A DNA stretch of 8,549 nt from Acidobacteriota bacterium (lineage in GTDB: Bacteria > Acidobacteriota > Terriglobia > UBA7540). Below the pieces are notes generated by a model. That model saw only the letters and a list, made by a program, of their open reading frames with translations, had not been told where the DNA came from and did no database searches. How positions within the stretch are numbered: position 1 is the first letter of the stretch; each line of letters opens with the position of its first letter. Positions 6,175 through 8,549 of the stretch are shown here, one piece after another. Location of the stretch: positions 1 through 8,549 of the forward strand of contig PMYF01000337.1 of assembly GCA_003171295.1 (NCBI GenBank), written 5' to 3'. The position numbers were made by a program, and so were the translations under genes.

Positions 6175-8549
6175 GTGCGCAAACGCGGAGTTCAACTCCT
6201 ACTTGTCATTCTGATCGGTCTCACTGCTATCTTACTGGGCAATCATCTGCTATCCGGTCGCGTGGGCGTGGGCTGCGCCCCCGCAAAGCGCGCCGTAGTG
6301 GCGCCCTTCAGAGCGGCGCCGGCACGCGAAGGCTTCGGCCTTGCGAACGGGACAAAGCTGCCAGCTTCTGCAGTTGACTCAGCAAACGTCCGGGCTGTAT
6401 CTGCTTCAATCCTCAATCGACAATCGTCAATCGATAACCCGCTCGTCCCGCTTGCGGCCTTGTCTTCAATCCAAAATCCAAAATCTAAAATCCAAAATGC
6501 CTACGGGCGGCTGCCGCTCAGCTTCGAGGCCAACCTTGGCCAGACCGACGCCCAGGTGCGATTCCTGGCGCGAGGCGGCGGCTACACGATTTTTCTCACC
6601 GCTGACGAGGCCGTGCTGGCCTTGCGGAAATCCCAGCCCGGCATGAGCCGGTTTGGCAAGTTCGGACTTCCCGGCCGGCTCGAGCCGTTTGTCCTGGACG
6701 ACCCACGCGCCGGACGCTGGCCGAGCCTTGCCGACGACTTGAAATCCCCATCGCTGATCCCCGATCTCGGCCAACTGGTTCCCGAGCCGAACGCAGGCAA
6801 AGGCGGCGTGGCGGCGGGATTCGAATCTCAGCCGCCGCAGGTGATGCGAATGAGGTTGGTGGGCGGCAACGCCAAGGGGCGCGCCGTCGGACTCGACGAG
6901 CTCCCGGGCCGCAGCAACTACTTCATCGGCAACGACCCGAAGAAGTGGCGCACCAATGTCCCGAGCTACACCCGGGTGAAGTACGAGAGCGTCTACCCGG
7001 GCGTTGACTTGGTCTATTACGGCAACCAGCGCCAGCTTGAGTATGACCTCGTGGTGGCGCCGGGCGCCGACCCGAACCAGATCAAGCTGAGCTTCGCGGG
7101 GGCGGACGGAATGCGCGTCGACGCGGCCAGCGGCGACCTGGTGGTGAAGGTGGGCGATGAGGAGGTGCGCTTCCACAAGCCCACCGTCTCCCAGCCCGCT
7201 GTAACGGCGGTGTCCTCATCGCCGTCCCCGTCTCTAGCGTCGGCCTCCGGTCTTGATGCTCGTCACCCGTCACTTGTCACTCTTCACTCTTCTTTCGTGC
7301 TGGCGAGCAACAACGAGGTGGCCTTCCGCGTGGCGGGCTACGACCCCAAGCGAGTACTGCTGATTGACCCGGTGCTGAGTTACTCCACCTACCTGGGCGG
7401 CAGCGGCTATGACGCAGGCCAAGGCATCGCCGTGGACGCTGCGGGCAACGCCTACGCCACGGGCTTGACCGTCTCGTCCGATTTTCCCACCGCCAACCCG
7501 CTCCAGCGCAGCTTCGGCGGCGGTATGGGCGACGCCTTTGTGGCGAAGTTGAATGCCGCCGGCTCGGCCCTGGTTTACTCCACCTACTTGGGCGGCAGTG
7601 CTGGTGACTGGGGCACCGGCATCGCCGTCGATTCCTCCGGCAACGCCTATGTGACGGGCAAGACTACCTCGACCGACTTCCCCACCGCTAACCCGTTTCA
7701 AGCGACCAAAAAAGCTACCCCAAAAACGGGATTCACCGCGTTTGTAGCCAAACTGAACTCGCCCGGCTCGGCTTTGGTCTATTCCACCTACCTGGGCGGC
7801 AGTGGTCAGGACTGGAGCTACGGCATCGCCGTCGACTCCTCCGGCAACGCCTACGTGACGGGGGATACCGAGTCGACCGACTTCCCCACCGCTAACCCGC
7901 TGCAGGCAATCAATAAAGCTACCCGAGACACGGAAAACGCTACTGCGTTTGTAGCCAAACTGAACTCGCCCGGCTCGGCCCTGGTCTACTCCACCTACCT
8001 GGGCGGCAGCGGGGGTGACTCGGGTCAAGGCATCGCCGTCGATTCCTCCGGCAACGCCTACGTGACGGGGTATACCTTCTCAACCGACTTTCCCACCGTG
8101 AACCCGCTGCAGGCGAGTGACCACGGCGACTTTGACGCGTTTGTGGCGAAGTTGAATGCGGCCGGCTCGGCTCTGGTCTATTCCACCTACCTGGGCGGCA
8201 GTTCTGTCGATTATGGCTACGGCGTCGCAGTCGACTCCTCCGGCAACGCCTACGTGACGGGGCGGACCTACTCGACCGACTTCCCCACCGCTAACCCGCT
8301 GCAGGCGTCATACGGCGGCGACGGTGACGGGTTTGTGGCGAAGTTGAATGCGGCCGGCTCGGCTCTGGTCTACTCCACCTACCTGGGCGGCAGTCGACAT
8401 GACGAAGGCAACGGCATTGCCGTCGACTCCGCTGGCAACGCCTACGTAACGGGGTGGACCTACTCGACCGACTTCCCCACCGCTAACCCGTTCCAAGCCA
8501 CCTGCGGTGGCTGTAGCTCCTACGCCGACGGGTTTGTGGCGAAGTTGAA
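6175..8549 (+). CDS. Exported SBBP-repeat (beta-propeller-like) protein, 3' end beyond window
   Basis: The frame is open from GTG 6175 to the right edge, giving 791 codons without a stop. Residues 2-5 are basic and about 7-22 hydrophobic, an export signal. A low-complexity linker runs to about residue 108. Residues 109-402 form the domain that usually precedes SBBP repeats: LPLSFEANLGQTDAQVRFLA, then SNYFIGNDPKKW, VKYESVYPGVDLVYYG, LEYDLVVAPGADPNQIKL and finally VLLIDPVLSYSTYLGGS. From residue 403 come 64-69-residue repeats with the pattern YSTYLGGS, GIAVDSSGNAYVTG, STDFPTANPLQA and DAFVAKLN. Such proteins are abundant in Acidobacteria and are thought to fold as extracytoplasmic beta-propellers; no activity is known, and binding or adhesion is a guess. 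Unusual points are the three heptanucleotide arrays inside linkers and the high DNA-level similarity of the repeats. A start at ATG 6151 would add eight residues. Confidence 0.88.
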   Translation, partial: MRKRGVQLLLVILIGLTAILLGNHLLSGRVGVGCAPAKRAVVAPFRAAPAREGFGLANGTKLPASAVDSANVRAVSASILNRQSSIDNPLVPLAALSSIQNPKSKIQNAYGRLPLSFEANLGQTDAQVRFLARGGGYTIFLTADEAVLALRKSQPGMSRFGKFGLPGRLEPFVLDDPRAGRWPSLADDLKSPSLIPDLGQLVPEPNAGKGGVAAGFESQPPQVMRMRLVGGNAKGRAVGLDELPGRSNYFIGNDPKKWRTNVPSYTRVKYESVYPGVDLVYYGNQRQLEYDLVVAPGADPNQIKLSFAGADGMRVDAASGDLVVKVGDEEVRFHKPTVSQPAVTAVSSSPSPSLASASGLDARHPSLVTLHSSFVLASNNEVAFRVAGYDPKRVLLIDPVLSYSTYLGGSGYDAGQGIAVDAAGNAYATGLTVSSDFPTANPLQRSFGGGMGDAFVAKLNAAGSALVYSTYLGGSAGDWGTGIAVDSSGNAYVTGKTTSTDFPTANPFQATKKATPKTGFTAFVAKLNSPGSALVYSTYLGGSGQDWSYGIAVDSSGNAYVTGDTESTDFPTANPLQAINKATRDTENATAFVAKLNSPGSALVYSTYLGGSGGDSGQGIAVDSSGNAYVTGYTFSTDFPTVNPLQASDHGDFDAFVAKLNAAGSALVYSTYLGGSSVDYGYGVAVDSSGNAYVTGRTYSTDFPTANPLQASYGGDGDGFVAKLNAAGSALVYSTYLGGSRHDEGNGIAVDSAGNAYVTGWTYSTDFPTANPFQATCGGCSSYADGFVAKL
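6264..6342 (+). repeat. Palindrome-rich, REP-like segment inside the N-terminal linker
   Basis: Several short perfect stems follow one another. GGGCG/CGCCC is at 6264-6280, GCGCC-GTAGT-GGCGC at 6290-6304, and AAGGC-TTCG-GCCTT at 6329-6342. The last closes a C(TTCG)G tetraloop, an extra-stable RNA loop. Such density is typical of intergenic repetitive elements rather than of coding DNA, yet the segment is translated in frame as residues about 30-56 of the SBBP protein, a stretch without recognisable domain similarity. Whether it is a dispersed repeat cannot be decided from one copy. Confidence 0.4.
6407..6434 (+). repeat. Tandem heptanucleotide array 1, (CAATCNN)x4
   Basis: Four perfect-period 7-mers start at 6407, 6414, 6421 and 6428, all CAATC followed by CT, GA, GT and GA. 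They lie in the linker of the SBBP gene and are translated as about residues 78-87. Because seven is not a multiple of three, each unit is read in a different frame. The arrays resemble the short tandemly repeated repetitive (STRR) heptamers described in cyanobacteria. Confidence 0.75.
6471..6498 (+). repeat. Tandem heptanucleotide array 2, (CYAAAAT)x4
   Basis: Four 7-mers start at 6471, 6478, 6485 and 6492; three are CCAAAAT and one CTAAAAT. This is an AT-rich island in GC-rich coding DNA, 36 bases after array 1. Both arrays are preceded by the same bases, CTTCAATC overlapping the first unit. It is translated as about residues 99-108, immediately before the first conserved domain. Confidence 0.8.
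7261..7295 (+). repeat. Tandem heptanucleotide array 3, (YKTCACY)x5
   Basis: Five 7-mers start at 7261, 7268, 7275, 7282 and 7289, around a CGTCACT consensus; the last (CTTCTTT) is degenerate. The array lies in the same gene at about residues 363-374. It interrupts the end of the conserved pre-repeat domain between VRFHKPTVSQPAV and SFVLASNNEVAFRVAGYD. The bases before it (about 7210-7255) encode a Ser/Ala/Pro-rich run that also looks inserted. Confidence 0.7.
7381..8549 (+). repeat. SBBP tandem repeats in coding DNA, five full and one partial
   Basis: Repeat units begin at the Tyr codon of YSTYLGGS at 7381, 7576, 7780, 7987, 8179 and 8371. They are 195, 204, 207, 192 and 192 bp long, and the sixth is cut by the window edge. 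Length differences fall in the variable segment between ANPLQA and FVAKLN. Long stretches, such as those encoding GSALVYSTYLGGS and GIAVDSSGNAYVTG, are nearly the same base for base, including third codon positions. This points to recent duplication or gene conversion. Confidence 0.85.

Noticed and set aside
6466..7176. Minus-strand open frame of 236 codons
   Set aside because: It lies antisense to the conserved domain of the SBBP protein, has no recognisable motif, and its start falls inside a conserved region of the real gene.
7270..8028. Long minus-strand open frame of 252 codons with internal repeats
   Set aside because: It is antisense to the SBBP repeats. Its repetitive look and lack of stops follow from the near-identical GC-rich repeats on the plus strand, which have clear domain similarity.

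Overview
The window is GC-rich bacterial DNA. Its genes suggest a soil or sediment bacterium of the Acidobacteriota type. The indicators are a large extracytoplasmic SBBP-repeat protein, a secreted phospholipase C/acid phosphatase-type enzyme, a Tat-exported ADP-ribosylglycohydrolase homologue and several decayed integrase-core transposases of a kind I associate with Acidobacteria. This assignment is an inference from gene content; there is no rRNA or other phylogenetic marker here.

Layout. Bases 1-525 hold the C-terminal tail of a DDE integrase-type transposase and its trailing DNA, with a 13-bp direct repeat near each end. Bases 526-1040 have no convincing gene. Bases 1041-1900 hold a second, broken transposase with a frameshift, two in-frame stops and a lost C-terminus. 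Three intact genes follow on the plus strand. They are a phosphoesterase-family protein (1962-3485), a Tat-signal ADP-ribosylglycohydrolase-family protein (3757-4977) and an RpiB/LacAB-family sugar-phosphate isomerase (5009-5461). The last two are 31 bp apart and look like one operon, driven by a good sigma-70-like promoter at 3660-3689. Bases 5462-5786 hold no supported gene. A third transposase scrap (5787-5924) joins the middle of an integrase core directly to its extreme C-terminus.

From 6175 to the right edge runs an open, unfinished gene for an exported protein. It has an N-terminal hydrophobic segment, a long linker, a domain of the kind found before SBBP repeats in acidobacterial proteins, and five full SBBP repeats plus the start of a sixth. 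Its linkers contain three separate tandem heptanucleotide arrays that stay in frame, which is the most unusual thing in the window. The first linker is also rich in short palindromes like those of intergenic repetitive elements.

How the genes may work together. The phosphoesterase and the ADP-ribosylglycohydrolase homologue both carry export signals, so both probably act outside the cytoplasm on phosphate esters and ribosyl or glycosyl compounds. The isomerase has no export signal and would handle a phosphorylated sugar in the cytoplasm. A salvage route for an external nucleotide or ribosyl compound is a reasonable but unproven reading. The three-gene block lies between remnants of two same-orientation transposases of one general family, so it may be a relic of a mobile or rearranged segment. 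I found no tRNA, rRNA, CRISPR array or recognisable riboswitch.
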